From Rostrohypoxylon terebratum (lineage: Eukaryota > Ascomycota > Sordariomycetes > Xylariales > Hypoxylaceae), in NCBI GenBank assembly GCA_022497145.1, contig MU385869.1, forward strand, positions 186,001 through 250,000: DNA of 64,000 nt. The letters run 5' to 3'. Shown one piece after another: positions 35,601-48,300 of this stretch (the first letter of the stretch is position 1; each line of letters opens with the position of its first letter). The translations under genes and the position numbers were made by a program. The notes beneath the pieces are model-generated. The model had not been told where the DNA came from. It did not search any database and saw only the letters and a program-made list of their open reading frames with translations.

Positions 35601-36641
35601 TGGCGCAGCGTGGAAATCCATCTACCCCCCAATCTCCGTGGATGGGACTACGGAACCTTAGAGATCCGCGGGGCTATCAAGGCAAAAGAAGGCCTGCCAA
35701 AATCGCTAACGGAATATAAGATGAAGATACGTACCAATCTAGGGAAGGCCAAGATGTATCCCGAAAATGGTCAGTGGGTCTGCAAAAATAGGAAGGAGAA
35801 TGAGGCTGTGTTCCTAGCTGTACGTAAGCGATATGCTTCAGCCATGGTGATCAAACTCCGCGAATCCATTCTCGGGCACGACAAAACTGCTGCCTTCGCG
35901 GTTCTGTGGCTTCACGACCTAGTCGACGAAGAAAGTGATACGAAATGTGTGAAGGTGTGGAAAGGATCAAAGGATGGCCTCGAGAAAGCTCGATCCTGTT
36001 GCGATTACGATGGTTTAGAAGGCAACGAACAACCCCTGGGTGAGATCGAACTGGATCTGAAATTCTGGCATGGTCTATCCGGATATCACAAGAATTATGC
36101 TTCGCAGGCCAACAATACTGATATGAGAGATGTTATGGAATGTTTGGATACAATCACCGACGAGAGGCTCGACGAGGAGGATGAATCTGGAAACGAAGTC
36201 GATATGTCAAACGACGATGACTCAGAGGACGAGGAGACTCGCAGAAAACTTCGCGTCCATACCAACGATGACTCGTCACGCTCTAGCTCGGATGACGAAG
36301 ACGGTGGTCCGGGATCAAGCTCATCTAATTTGTCTCTACGGGATTTCAAGAAGATCAAGAATATATTCCGCAACCCTGTTGGGGGAACGGCCGAAGCAGC
36401 TACTGCGATGGTAGCTCCTGGCCACAACGATCCTGATAATGGATCGCGAGGTGTGCGAAACCAGCTGCGCGATTACAAGGACCACCATAGACAGCTTCAT
36501 CGCAAACACCGGGGGATCATGCAGTTTCGGCCCGCGAGGGAGGCTAGCCACCTCGGCGGCAAGCTAAGTAAATTGAAGGGTAACATCAGTGGAATATTCC
36601 ACCACGACGAGAAGGAGGCGGGCGTTGAGAGAGAAGTCTAA
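32605..36641 (+). CDS. SMP-C2 lipid-transfer/tethering protein, Mug190/tricalbin-like (1,320 aa)
   Basis: Two exons, 32605-35482 and 35557-36641 (74-nt intron, TTCCCTT|GTAAGT ... GGCAG|TGG). N-terminal 260 residues are charged and disordered, with the conserved HPIPTIQGY motif near residue 30. A hairpin of two hydrophobic segments lies at about 263-317 (VSIGLAAIGSLAAVLLPTPA and LNTSIFVLLGAATVVGMG). An SMP-type lipid-binding domain follows (about 350-610), then a C2 domain (about 625-740), a second C2 (about 837-950) and a third, diverged one in exon 2, ending in an acidic/Ser tail and a basic C-terminus. This order matches fission-yeast Mug190 and the tricalbin/extended-synaptotagmin group, which tether ER to plasma membrane and move lipids; that role is inferred. 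It contains a short DGRDGRDERDEP repeat. Confidence 0.88.
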
Positions 36642-39355
36642 AGATTGCATGGCCTCAATATGTACACCTGTGACATATATATGTAGCTGAGGAAGAAATG
36701 AGACTGCGGAGTGCGTGGACACGATTATCGGGATACCTGTGACCTGTGTAGGACCTAGGTCCTAGGTGATAAGCGATAGTGAATTATACCGAATTGGTAT
36801 CTGTATGATGTCAGATATTGCTCTATTATCCAAGGGGAAAGGGCTGTCGAAGGTAGGAAACCTTGTAGGAAACCTCGAAGTGTAATAGGTAGGGCTGAAG
36901 AAAAGTTCCTACTTTGAGGTTACAGAGAGTCTCACTGAAGATAAGCCAACATGGGTAGACCTCCACCACTAGCACCAGTTAGCCCCGGTTAACCCCTACT
37001 TTGCATTGATTTCATTGGCGGGCTTCTACGTCAAACACACCATTAAATTGAATTTGATTTCTATATTTGGGCGAGGTTCAAATAACCTCCGCTGCATCCG
37101 GCACTTTTCATGACTCGTGGATTAATATCTTACATTCATAATACTATTGCTTTTATCATGTATCTACTATATCAATTGATGCTCCTACTACATAGTATGT
37201 TGACATAAAGAAATACCTATCCACCTATCCACCTATCCATGGATCTAAGGACGGATAGAGTCGACATGTGGAGGGCGCTAATAGCTCGGGAATCTATGGA
37301 CCGGTGGGGGGTTGGGGGACTTCTACCGCAGTAGGGTTCCGAGCTGTTTAAGGCGGGATCCATGGATGCTAGGGCCGCTAGGACGATACGTAAAGTTGTA
37401 AACAGCTTGACTTTGGTACGCGGTACCCGGCACTATGGGGCGTTTCCGAACCTATAAAACCGTTAATATATATTATAGGAAAAGGAAAGCAGTGAGTTCT
37501 ATTAAAACGTTCCATTGAGTGGAGGTAATACCGAAATATCATGCCGCAAACCGGTACGCAGTTCTGGATGTAACCGTCAGCAACCGATACAGCATCCAAT
37601 ACATTGAAGGATTCGACTGTACAAGACTACACCTGGTAAGTGTGTACACTGTACAATACAACAGAGTCAGCATAGTTAGCATCCATACCATAATTACGCG
37701 TGCCTTCCCTGAAATTGCGCCCTAATGCACCCGTAAAGGTTCCAAGGTTACCCAAGGTTTAGGACGCAACACGCAATTGCCACGTTCCAGGGTTCACTAG
37801 TGGTTCTACTGCTTCTAGAAGAATCCTACTACCACCTTACTTCTTTTACCCTATTATCTCTTCCAACTTTTCACTTTTCATCAACAACCTTGAGACTCTT
37901 GTAATTGGGACGAATGGAACTCTCCGTCAAGCTCAACCAGTCTTGGGTCGCATATCATCATCATATCTGACACACTCTCAAGGATGGGAATGAACACTAT
38001 CGTTATGACATATACCATCATTTCCCTTATTGACCGAGGCTTATGCAAGAAAAAAACAACCTATTGAACCAGCTACATCGATTCCCGAGATAGTGAACCT
38101 TTATCTCAACACACCAGCATACCAACATACCAACTAGCATATTATTACTGGCATACCAACGTGGGAAATGCGGGTGGTTATGAGTCTAACGTAAGCCTGA
38201 CCGACCAAGTCAGACGGTTGTCGGCTCTTGTCCAATGCAACGGGCAACTCGACGAACCAGCGATCCCCCTTTTTTAAGGCTGAAGTCTGAAGATGGTATG
38301 ATACCCACTGTATTTACTAGTTGACCGCTACCATCACATCTTGGCGGAAACGTGGGTCTTAAAACCCGAGAGCGATCGGGTCTCGTATTAGATCGTCGGC
38401 CGAAGAATCCCGCGTGTCCCGCGTGGAGGCTTGGACACTGCGAAACATTTATGGATTGTTGCGAACTCGACAGCACTAAATCAGATGGAGCGATGGCTTG
38501 GTTCAAATAAAGCCACTACTGACCCTTGACTAGCAGACTAGTTTACATGCTTGAATCTCGTTGCCTAAGGTAGCTGAAGATGATCTCGAAATTATCCAAG
38601 GCAAATCTGACCACAGGGTTCCTTCTGCTTATGCAGGCTTGAGGCACATACAGGCACAGGCATTGAAACACTTTCATCTGAGCCTCTCTCCAATGGTCCT
38701 TGCCACATGGATATTTGCAATAATCATTGCACTCGGCTCTCATGTATTATGACAACTCCCTGGATCGATTAGGCAACGCTTTTTTTTTTCGATCGTCGTC
38801 CAAGATAATTCGCTGAGCCTGGACGCTACCCGAACTTGATACTATTAATGTTACCCACATGCCATCCACATGCTTTCCAGCACCTGGTCGACATAAATGA
38901 GCCTTGGCTGTTGGATCTCATCTCACCGCATTTGCGGGGCGTCCATATGACGATAGACTCAATAAGAACTCTGTCTCGTTGCGTTACAAACCGGCCATCA
39001 TCTGTGGAGAATTTTAGGGCTACTATGGTTTATGGGTTGACTCTGCGATAAATAAGATGCTTACCTATGTACACAATATTGTCTTCAACACCTGCGGCTA
39101 TGTACCTATGAACTTGATACCCAGGACCCAGGTAGTGAGCCCTTGCATTCAGCGCGCTTACGGCAACCAGACCCCTACCTAGAGAATTTCTTATTTGACC
39201 ACGCAAATACCTAATTATTAGTTGCTCACTTCTATCGATCAAGTCATCATAAGATTTTTAAGGATAGTACCACGGCTTTCCCAAACTATCAAGAACGAAC
39301 CAAATAAGCAAACCAGAGGAGAAACAACAAAAATCCCTTATTTTCAAGGGGGAAC
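36642..39355. other. 2.7-kb intergenic region
   Basis: No gene is supported. Noted: GTAGGACCTAGGTCCTAGGTG palindromic patch at about 36749-36769; CCTATCCACCTATCCACCTATCCA triple repeat at about 37216-37239; ACCAGCATACCAACATACCAAC repeats near 38111-38135. The last few hundred bases are the promoter of the regulator at 39356. Confidence 0.5.
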
Positions 39356-41409
39356 ATGCACGTAATGGCGCCCGAGGCGAAAAAGTCGCGAAGGAATAGC
39401 CCAAGTAGCCGTAGCCAACGGTCCTTGACGTCTGATTCGTCGGATAAAGGCTGCACGAGCGACCAACAGCGTATCGAGTCGAGGCCGACACGGAAGAGGG
39501 CGAGCAAGCCTAAGGTTCGGACGGGTAAGTCATCAACTTCAATCATATTGCGACGTGACCTGCCAACTAATTGATTTTGTGTCAACTTATAGGTTGCATC
39601 AGTTGTAAAAGAAGACATGTCAGTTTATATCTAAAGCTTTCGATTATCCTATTATCTTCATTGAAGGGGTTGTCGAGTGGAACTGGAACGCGCCTCTTTC
39701 TCGATGCGCTAAAAAAAAAACCCTCGTTTCTCGATATGGCAACAAACTACTAACTTAGACGTCCGTAGGTAAAATGTGACGAAGGCAAGCCATCTTGCGC
39801 AGAATGCGAGCGCCTTGGACTTATGTGCGAGGGCTACGCTCTTCCTAAAGCCAAAGCCCCAGCTTCCCGGCCTGAACGGTTATTACTCCCAAAGCCAAAG
39901 CTGAGGCCCTTAGCAGGCTCATCTAGCAAACTCTCTCCGTCACCTCGACCAGCAAATCATCAACCTTCTGTTCCTCTAATGCCTAGTTACGGGTTTGAAT
40001 TGAACGAAGATGATATGTGGTACTTTACCCTCTTTAGAGATCAGATATCTCATGAGCTATCGCCCTATTATTTAACCAATTTCTGGACCCAAACGTCCCT
40101 CCGAGACAGCATGGTGAACCGATGCATTTATCACTCTATTCTTGGCATAGGTGCCTACGGCCGTGCTCTTATGGAGCTCCGCAATGAGTACTCCGCTAAT
40201 GGTAAAGGGCCTCGAACATGGTGGCCACCGTCGAAGAATAATAGACATCACCAGGCGGCCCTTATGCATCATTCCAAAGCACTTTCACATTTACGGTCTA
40301 ATATCGGCTTATACGGTCTCGACGGTCGTCTAACAATGGCGGCGACTCTTTTATTCATAGTATTTGAAAACATGCAGGGGAATTATCATAGCTCTGGAAG
40401 TCTTATCCGCAGCGGTATCAAGGTCTTAACGAATATACGAAACACGAGCCCCGATTTCCGATCGATATTACGTCGCCAGTGGGATCGATATCTAACAACT
40501 CCGCGGGATGAAGTTGACGAAATGACTGATATGTTTGCGCGACACAGCATCACATCTGCGTGTCTCCCGTTTGCGCATGGTAAATACGCGTATCATATTC
40601 TTTTCACCGAAGGTGAAGAGTATGATGATGGCGACTTGGGACTATGTAGCCCTTTCACGTTTACCATCCCGCAAACACTCGACCAGGCGCGGCAAATATG
40701 GGACTATTTAATGATCAAGCTGGCGAATTTCCAAAGCAAAGTTGCATGGCACAACCTCAATCCTGAATTCGACTTTGACGAAGCAGCCGCATACCGTGAA
40801 CAAGCGATCTACTTATCGCAACTGCACGACTTGGGAATCGGACTCGATTCGCTACTTTTTAGTACTATAGATATCCGCGAAAGCAAAGGTCTCGAGTTGT
40901 TAAGATTGCACCACAAAGTAGCCGTAGTGTCTATTACGTGCTGTCTCGATCCGACGGAGATGATGTACGACGAATTTCTCTCCGAGTTCGAGGACGTGGT
41001 GCAGCGCTGTAGGCTCTTCATGGAATTCCCGGCGGACATTGCGGTGAAGGTCGGATTTACCAACGACGCTGGCAGGCTCCCTTTACTGGCCCACATAGGC
41101 GCCAAGTGCCGGAACGCGAGGCTAAGGTCGGAGGTTGTGGAGTTGCTGAGGGCGTCCGACTGGCGAGAAGGCCCGTGGGATAGCTGGAGCTTGGCGAATG
41201 CCGTGAGCGGGATTATGAAGATCGAGGGCCAGCTGGACATGGCGAGCGCGGAAAATGTCGTGCCTGCGAAGGCGAGATATATGTGGACGAACGTCTTCTG
41301 GGACTTCGAGAAACAGCAGATGCATGTTGAGTATTCGAAGGTCTTGCCTAATGCTCTTGGGGAATTTGAGAAGGTGAACTATGTTATGGGCGAGTCTTCG
41401 GTTGCTTAA
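39356..41409 (+). CDS. Zn2Cys6 transcription factor, 611 aa
   Basis: Three exons: 39356-39524, 39593-39618 (only 26 nt) and 39769-41409. The binuclear zinc cluster is rebuilt only by splicing: Cys58, 61, 68, 75, 78 and 85, spaced C-x2-C-x6-C-x6-C-x2-C-x6-C, preceded by a basic stretch (TRKRASKPKVR). The remaining 500 residues are helical and match the general pattern of the fungal-specific regulatory domain (fungal_trans_2 type: FTLFRDQISHELSPYY, then SILGIGAYGRAL and HHSKALSHLRSNI). It should bind CGG-containing DNA in the nucleus. Target unknown; the next gene downstream is convergent, so it shows no obvious partner. In-frame ATGs at 39356 and 39365; the first was used. Confidence 0.9.
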
Positions 41410-41680
41410 GATGGGATGGGTGGAATGGCGAATTGGATTGGATTGGATTTGAGGTACAGAGCTTATATACATGGGTAGGAGCACAATGAGGTTCCGTTCG
41501 ACGAACACGCGTGATCTACATTGTCATTTCGGACTTATACCTCGGATTTGTTAGCAGCTTAGATATTGGAAGAATACCCCTGGATAGATGATCGTCGCTA
41601 ATGGCTAATTTTGTCGCTTATCCCTGGATGACTTGCCACTGCTTCCAAAACTACCCACCCAGGGACTGTCTAACAATCGT

Positions 41681-42268
41681 CTAGATTTCCCTCCGCTTCC
41701 TCTCCCTCTCGGCTAACCAGGACACCAGATCATCCAATAACCGATCTACATCGCTTTGCACCATGCCCATACCCCCTTCCTCTCCATCCTTAGCGCTGCT
41801 GCTGACGTCGCCGGTATCGACGTCTCCCCTCTTCCGCTTCAGCGTGGGCGCTCCTAGCCGGTCTTCCGCCTCGAACTGCGCCGCGATGTCCTCCTGCAGC
41901 GCGCTCGCGGAGTCCCGCCAGGTTAGGGGCCGGGGGTGCGGTGACGAGGTCGGGGACGGCGTCGGGCTCGGGGTTTGTGGGAAGGGGCCTTGCAGTGCGA
42001 GGCCGCCGCCTATGCGCCGGTGCGGCGTTGGTGTGTGGAGGGTTCGCGTATGTGGTATAGGTTGGAGGGCATTGTGTCTGGGTGTTTGAGGCACGCTTTG
42101 TGTTTTTGGTTCGTGCTGTGAGGGTAAGCGGTTGTTAGGTAGTCTGAAGACGGTGCAAGTAGTGATGTAGGTCTATTTGAGTGGATTACATGGAAGGTGT
42201 GTGAAGGTGTGGTCATATTGGATGTTCCTTACCGTATGCGAGAAACCCTCCGGCGCATCGATGTCCAT
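41681..42268 (-). CDS. Small Pro/Ser-rich hypothetical protein, 156 aa
   Basis: Two exons, 42268-42233 (12 codons, MDIDAPEGFSHT) and 42115-41681, split by a 117-nt intron. The acceptor CTCACAG|CAC was chosen because it alone keeps the frame open. The protein has a Pro/Thr/Ser-rich first half with several TP motifs, possible sites for proline-directed kinases, a KRKRGD basic patch, and a C-terminal amphipathic helix (QSDVDRLLDDLVSWLAERER). No domain is recognised; it resembles short nuclear fungal hypotheticals in composition. It is a tail-to-tail neighbour of the Zn2Cys6 gene. It ends with TAG, so TAG is used as a normal stop in this genome. Confidence 0.65.
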
Positions 42269-43585
42269 CCTGGGAGTATGAGCGCTTTGCCGCCGACGAT
42301 GCTGGTGGTTAGGTACTTGTCACCATGTGCCCGTCTCCAACATACGGGCATTACCGGATGATGGAGGTGATTCCATAATTAGCAGCTATTCCCAATGCTA
42401 CGATGGTCACCATAGTACCGCATCCGACTGTTCTTTGTACCCGGCTGCGATTTCGCGGGATCAAAGGAACTTTGTATAGAAACCGAGACCGTCGCCTTTG
42501 TGCGTATCGCGGGGCCTCTCTTTGTGACGTCCAAAGAACAATGCGCTTGCAGTTAGAATACGACGACCTTGAATTTCAGGTAGTCGGCACAGTGCTGTCA
42601 GTCCGATAGCCCACCAGTCAGGTGGCCCAACCACTCGTCACCGACCCAAGTACAGCAGATATATATACCAAAATACTGTGTTAGTTTTCCATCGGCGGAT
42701 CTTAACACCTTGTACCGTAACGTTCCGATGGTCAAGGTGTACGTTTCCACAGACACCTTCTCGTTCCTGTCCTAACAACTGCTCTGCAACGGGTGGTTTA
42801 GGGTTCGAGTCTCAAAGAGTGCACCCGCATCGCACACCGCGGCGTGCACCTTTGGGCCCTTGAAAAATGGTAGGCAAAGAAATACCTAATAGCGGGGGCG
42901 CAGTAGCCAGGAGCCGATCAACAGATCCTGGGCTGGGCCTACAAGAGAAGTTCAATTTCTTTGGATGTTTCTTCTTTTTTTGTCGTTTTTATTGCATGAT
43001 CCTCTCGCCTACTTCGTTCTCGCCCACGGCCCGATGGTTGTTACAACGCCAACATACCGCATTGATTGAATCTCCTAGTACATACATGCCCTCCTGAAGA
43101 TCGCGAAACGGCTTGCTTTGTTTGCTTAATACATTTGGACTATGGACAAGGGCATAAGAGATTATACCTGGTCATCATGTTGAATGGGGTTATATGAGTC
43201 TCATGCCGGCATAACGTTCATTTCTAAAGTAAAAATGCAGTCAGCTGAGGGATATCCTCGTTCACATAGAATAGAAAAGGTTCATTACAATAGAATGGGG
43301 GTATAATATCTAAAACTGATTAAGACGGAAGGATATCTTCCAAGTCAGTAACAGGAAAGCTATGCAACATCGCTATGTAGTGCGCAATCCCTGAATTTTT
43401 TTTATAACGATGCCACATCATGCATATCCACATATGTAGCTTCCAGTTATTTAATATCCCGCTGACGCGTTTGGACCAAGGCGGGTTTTGTATATTCACT
43501 TCACTTCACTCATTCGCAACCGTAACTAATCCGTACGGCGCGACCGACTTCCATCTATCTATTTATCTGAGCTATGCATCACCAA
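42269..43585. other. Intergenic
   Basis: No gene is seen. GGTTCGAGTCTC at about 42803 resembles a tRNA T-loop, but no cloverleaf can be built around it. T-rich sequence at about 42960-42990. Confidence 0.5.
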
Positions 43586-45353
43586 TTAAACCATCTTCTC
43601 GGGACCGTCGCTGCTCTTCGAGGAGCCCGCGCGTCCGCTGGCCTCGGGAGCGCCAGTCAGAACGTCGGTGGTGTGGCGCTGTAGCTCGACGTAGTCGTAC
43701 GCGAATTCGCCAAGTTGGTCGTCGTCGACACCGAGTTCTTCGTTTTCGGCCGAGACACGGAGGTTGAGACCGGGGATCAGGTTCATGAGGAACAGGATCA
43801 CGCAGGTTAGCACGAAGGAGTAGGAGAAGCCTGCCACGCAGTCCGCGATTTGGTAGCCGAGCTGGATGTAATTGCGGTTGATCCAGCCACCGGGGATCGT
43901 GGTGGAACCGTCGAGAGCGGCAATGTAGTTACTAGTTAAGATTTGTTTAGTAAATTTGTAGGGAGTTGGAGAGAAAAGGGGGAATAGGAAGCTTACGCTG
44001 CAAAGATACCGGTGAGGAGGTTGCCAATGATACCACCGACGGCGTGGACGGCGAAAATATCGAGGGCCTCGTCAACACCCATGTAGAACTTCAGCTTAGT
44101 CGCAAAGTTGCAGCCGATGCTGCCCACGATTCCGAAGATCACGGCGGCCCAAGGAGTAACAAAACCGGAGGCGGGGGTGATAGCGACAAGACCGCAGATA
44201 GCGCCGGAGCAGAAACCAACCACGGACCACTTCTTCTCAAGGCGGTAGTCGAGTAGAGTCCAAGTAATACCTCCAACTGAAGCGGCCAAGTGAGTGACGA
44301 TGCAGGCCATAACAGCGCGGAGGTTAGCGGCGAGAGCGGAACCTCCGTTGAAACCGAACCAACCAACCCAGAGGAACACGGTTCCGAGGACGATGTGGGT
44401 GACATTGTGGGGACGGTAAGGCAGACCGGCGTTCTTGGCATAGCCGGCTCGCTTGCCAATCATGACGGAGAAGGCGAGGGCAGCAGCACCGGACGAAATG
44501 TGGACGGGGGTACCGCCGGCAAAATCGAGACCACCCATCTTGAAGGACCAGCCGTTGGCGTTCCAGGTCCAGTACGCGATGGGATCGTACACGATGGTGG
44601 CCCAGATGAACATAAAGACGATGCAAGGAAGCACACGGGCGCGGTCGACGGCTGCGCCGATGGCAAGGGCGGGCCTGGGTCAAGTGTTAGTTCAAAAACA
44701 GGAATTTTAGAGTAAGGAGAAAGAATGAGTGAAGATGATATGGTGTGCAGTGAGAGTTGAACTCGAAGGAAGCTTACGTGATGGCGGCGAACATGCCCTG
44801 GTACAGACAGAAGAGGATATCGGGGATCTTGTTGCTGCCGACGGAGGGCTGAGCGAGGGTCTTCATGAGGCCGAAGTTAGAAAGGTCGCCGATGAAGCTG
44901 CTACCGGTGTGAGAGAAGGTTAAACTGTAACCCCAGAAAAACCACTGGAAATCGACAACGGCGGTGGATAACATGGCCAGCATGATGAGCGAGAGGGCGG
45001 ACTTGCGCCGGGCAAGACCCGAGTAGAAGAAGCCGACGCCGGGAATCATGAGTAGGACGAGGGCGGCGGCGGTTATGATCCAGGCGAAATCACCACTCTA
45101 TAATAAAAACATATTTTTAGCGCTGTTCTGCTGTTCTGCTCTTCTTCTCTTTTCTCCAAATTCCTCTCCGACAACTAATACACATCTTCACATCTTCACA
45201 TCTTCGTAGCTTCAACAGCTTCAACAGCTTCACATATCTTTCTTCTGGTCGTACCTCGTAGAACTGATTCAGATCGGTGACACCGGTAGAATAACCGGCG
45301 TCAGCATCGCCCTTGGTGCCATTGTACGGCGTGACGTACAAGCTGGCGGACAT
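43586..45353 (-). CDS. Ammonium permease (Amt/Mep/Rh family), 480 aa
   Basis: Four exons: 45353-45255, 45097-44778, 44674-43997 and 43931-43586, totalling 1,443 nt. The spliced protein shows the Amt fold: an extracellular N-terminus, helix 1 (DFAWIITAAALVLLMIPGVGFFYSG), the twin pore histidines in TPVHISSGAAAL and DIFAVHAVGGIIG, and about 11 membrane segments. The cytosolic tail (ELGVDDDQLGEFAYDYVEL) carries the ExGxD-type segment involved in gating of fungal permeases. It imports ammonium at the plasma membrane and, in fungi, is usually under nitrogen repression. Low- or high-affinity subtype (MeaA versus MepA) cannot be settled here. The first intron (157 nt) contains short direct repeats (CACATCTT and CTTCAACAG). 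Confidence 0.95.
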
Positions 45354-48300
45354 TATGTCGACGACGTTCTTAGCCGCGAATTAAGAAGCCGGCGGTCTGG
45401 TTGCGGGAACGGGTGCTAAGACGAGAACTCGGATGACAATCCTTTATGCCCGTCCTTTCGGATAAGAGCGGTTGACGGATTGCTTCTTCTATTAGGGGGG
45501 CGTGTGTGAGACACTCGTCCCGGGGAAAAAAGCGGACGTCGCGATTTTTACTTTTGGCGAAGGAATGGTGAGCGCGTACAACAAGGGGAAGAGAGAAGTA
45601 AAAATGAAGGTTCCAACGATACCGGGGGCGGGTGTCTGTGCCTAAATATGAAGAGCACAACAGGTACCTAGTAGCAGGTAGCAGGTAGGGTAGGTAGGAC
45701 CTAGGACCTAGGTGCTAACATATCCAGCTCGGGGCGTTCTGGGCGTTGCTTCCATTGGCATGACCTGCCAGCTAGCCAGCCTACCTGCAAGGCGAGACAT
45801 ACATTGGTAGTACTTACCTATTGTACTTGTCGTACATACAGGTAAGTGCAAAGCGGGTATCTACGTGTTGTACAACTTGGAATATGGAGAGTACATGCCT
45901 TCCTTGGTCACTGTCGGTACCCCTTACTTATTATTACTTATTATGAGAGCGCGGGAGTTACAAGGGAAGCCGCAGCGTCGGTTGTACTCTCCTTCCAACT
46001 TGGAAGGGTTTCCTTTATCCAAGGTTGCTACTTACCCAGTGCTAAAAGGATAATAGATATTAGATATTAGATACGCATACTTCGTACAAATAAATACATA
46101 CCTGCGTATCAGTACCCCGGTCAAACAAATCTCATAATTTTAAAAATGGAAAAAAGACCGTTGACATTTTAGAGTGGATCTTGCTGATAAGGACCCGAGA
46201 ACGCGGTGGATTTTTAACAACTTGCAGCGAATGGCAATACGATTCGTTAGAGATAGCCCTGGACAGATGTACATAGTACAGTACATACGCCTCATGCGCG
46301 GCACGACCTTGATTAAAAGACAGACACGTTTTATGGGCCGGAGCACCACCACTAAAAAGAGACGACAGAGTAGGAGAAGGATTCATATATGCATTCTGCA
46401 GGGTGTTTTAGGATAACATGATGTATATTATATACCATTTTCTACATCTACAAAGTATCTTTAGATATTTTGTGTGGTATATGGTTTTGTTGTTTGGGTT
46501 GGTGGGATGCGATTACCCAGAAATTGATAAACAATGGCGAGCGGCGGTCAGACAAGGAAAAAAAATTACAGTTACTCGTCTACGCTGTACTACCAGGCAA
46601 GTCCACTGGAGCTCGTTAAGTACTCACCTCCAGCTAGGACCAGGGCTCCAGGCTAGGTACCTATTGATTACATAGGTACTGGTAGGTAGTGATTGCCCTG
46701 GCCGTACGGTGTTGGTGCTGGTGTTACCAGCAAATGGATACATCGATCGATTCACTGGGCAGTTACTCTTGCACTCTTGCGAGGTTTAATGTTGGTAAAA
46801 ATTCTTCTCGGATATTTATGAACTCACGTATTACCTATATCGTATTACCCTTACTTAAATTCTTGGGTCCTACCTTTTGCATATGCTGATGTTGATTAAA
46901 GTCTTGGGGAATTCCCAGCAGGGCGGTTACTTGAGATGACATTCCTAAATCTCGCGGCCGAACTGCAGCGAACTGCAATGAACCGCAATGTATCTCACCA
47001 TCCCAATCCCATCAGGAGTCCCACAGGAAGTCGGTCCTACCACCCTACTACGCGGGAATGTTTCCTGAATGGACTCACTCGATATCTTGCAGCCACCTCT
47101 GGAAACTCCGGGGAAGACGGGAAAAGCCTTGCTGCAGACCCGCGCAACTGAACGTATTATTTGATGGCGCTGTTCAACGATCCACACGTGGTTCAGTAGT
47201 ACCTCGAGGTCGGGGTCGACGTCGCGGCAATCTGGCAGTCTGGCAGTCTGGGTACTAGGTAGGTTAGGAGATGGATGAGACTTGATTGCATCAGTCGCAT
47301 TAGTCGCATCAGTACCTACACCAATACCAAGTATTAACGCATCGACATAATGGGAACGCGTGCTATTAGGTGGCCTATGATAGCTAACTATTTTAACCTT
47401 ATATTTTTTGAGCAACGTTGCGAATCGGCCGAAATCTCGGTTCCATATACCATTTAGTGGTTAGAGCTCCGACTTCAAGCAAACAATTCAAGGTTGTCCT
47501 TCTCATCGTCTCTCCGATGACATACATAACGGCGGCAAGACTACCTACGTCAAATTCTAAGAATGATTCCATGTAGCAATTGGTGATGTCGAGTCGATCA
47601 TGGGCTAATCATTCCTTGGCTGCTGCAGGCCGTAAAAGAAGATCCGTTGGATGTTGGATGTTCAGTGTCTTATCTAAAGGACGACCGCAGCCCCAAGCTC
47701 CAGACTCGAGACCACAACATCTGCTTACAACATCTGCTAACGATCGCCTCAAAGGTTCGTCATAAACATCGTATCATATATATCGGGTGTCTCTCGAATG
47801 AGAATTGTTTCCGTTAGCGTATTCTTTTTCATGATTTTTGCTCACTCTTTCGACCAGTCAACTCTCGAAGTAGAAGTCAGCTTGATTTCTAACTTAGCTA
47901 CGACTGATGACCCGACGTTCGAAGGAACAAGTTGGACAGGCATTGGATCGAGCCAAGGCATGCCAAGCAGTGGAGTCTGTCGTGCCGAGAGATAAGGAGA
48001 ATGCGCTGTCCAATAGCGAGGAAGCCTTTTCCTTCAAACGGATTCACGACCCCTGCGACCCTTGTCCCTCATATCTGGAGCTAACGGTAGGGCCAGGGCT
48101 GCTAATCAGGGGTCTTACCCACCGAGCTGGAGCGCCCTTCTAATCCCCATATGACCACTGACCACACCATATCGCTCCAGTTACTTTTCAGCTTCAGCAC
48201 CTCACCCGGGCAGTCTTCATTCAGCGTGGCGCATGGCGCATAGCGTCTATGTCCTAATACGTCCTACGCACATAGTATGTAGAAACTTACTGCCTTTCGC

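Noticed and set aside
42790..42830. GGTTCGAGTCTC resembling a tRNA T-loop
   Set aside because: The T-stem pairs poorly and no D or anticodon arm lies upstream.
47798..47995. 65-codon frame with a signal-peptide-like start (MRIVSVSVFFFMIF)
   Set aside because: No cysteine pattern, no leader signals and no homology I can recognise; probably chance.
48081..48145. tRNA-like D-arm sequence on the minus strand (GGGCGCTCCAGCTCGGTGGG)
   Set aside because: No matching acceptor stem, anticodon stem or T-arm can be built; at most a decayed fragment.
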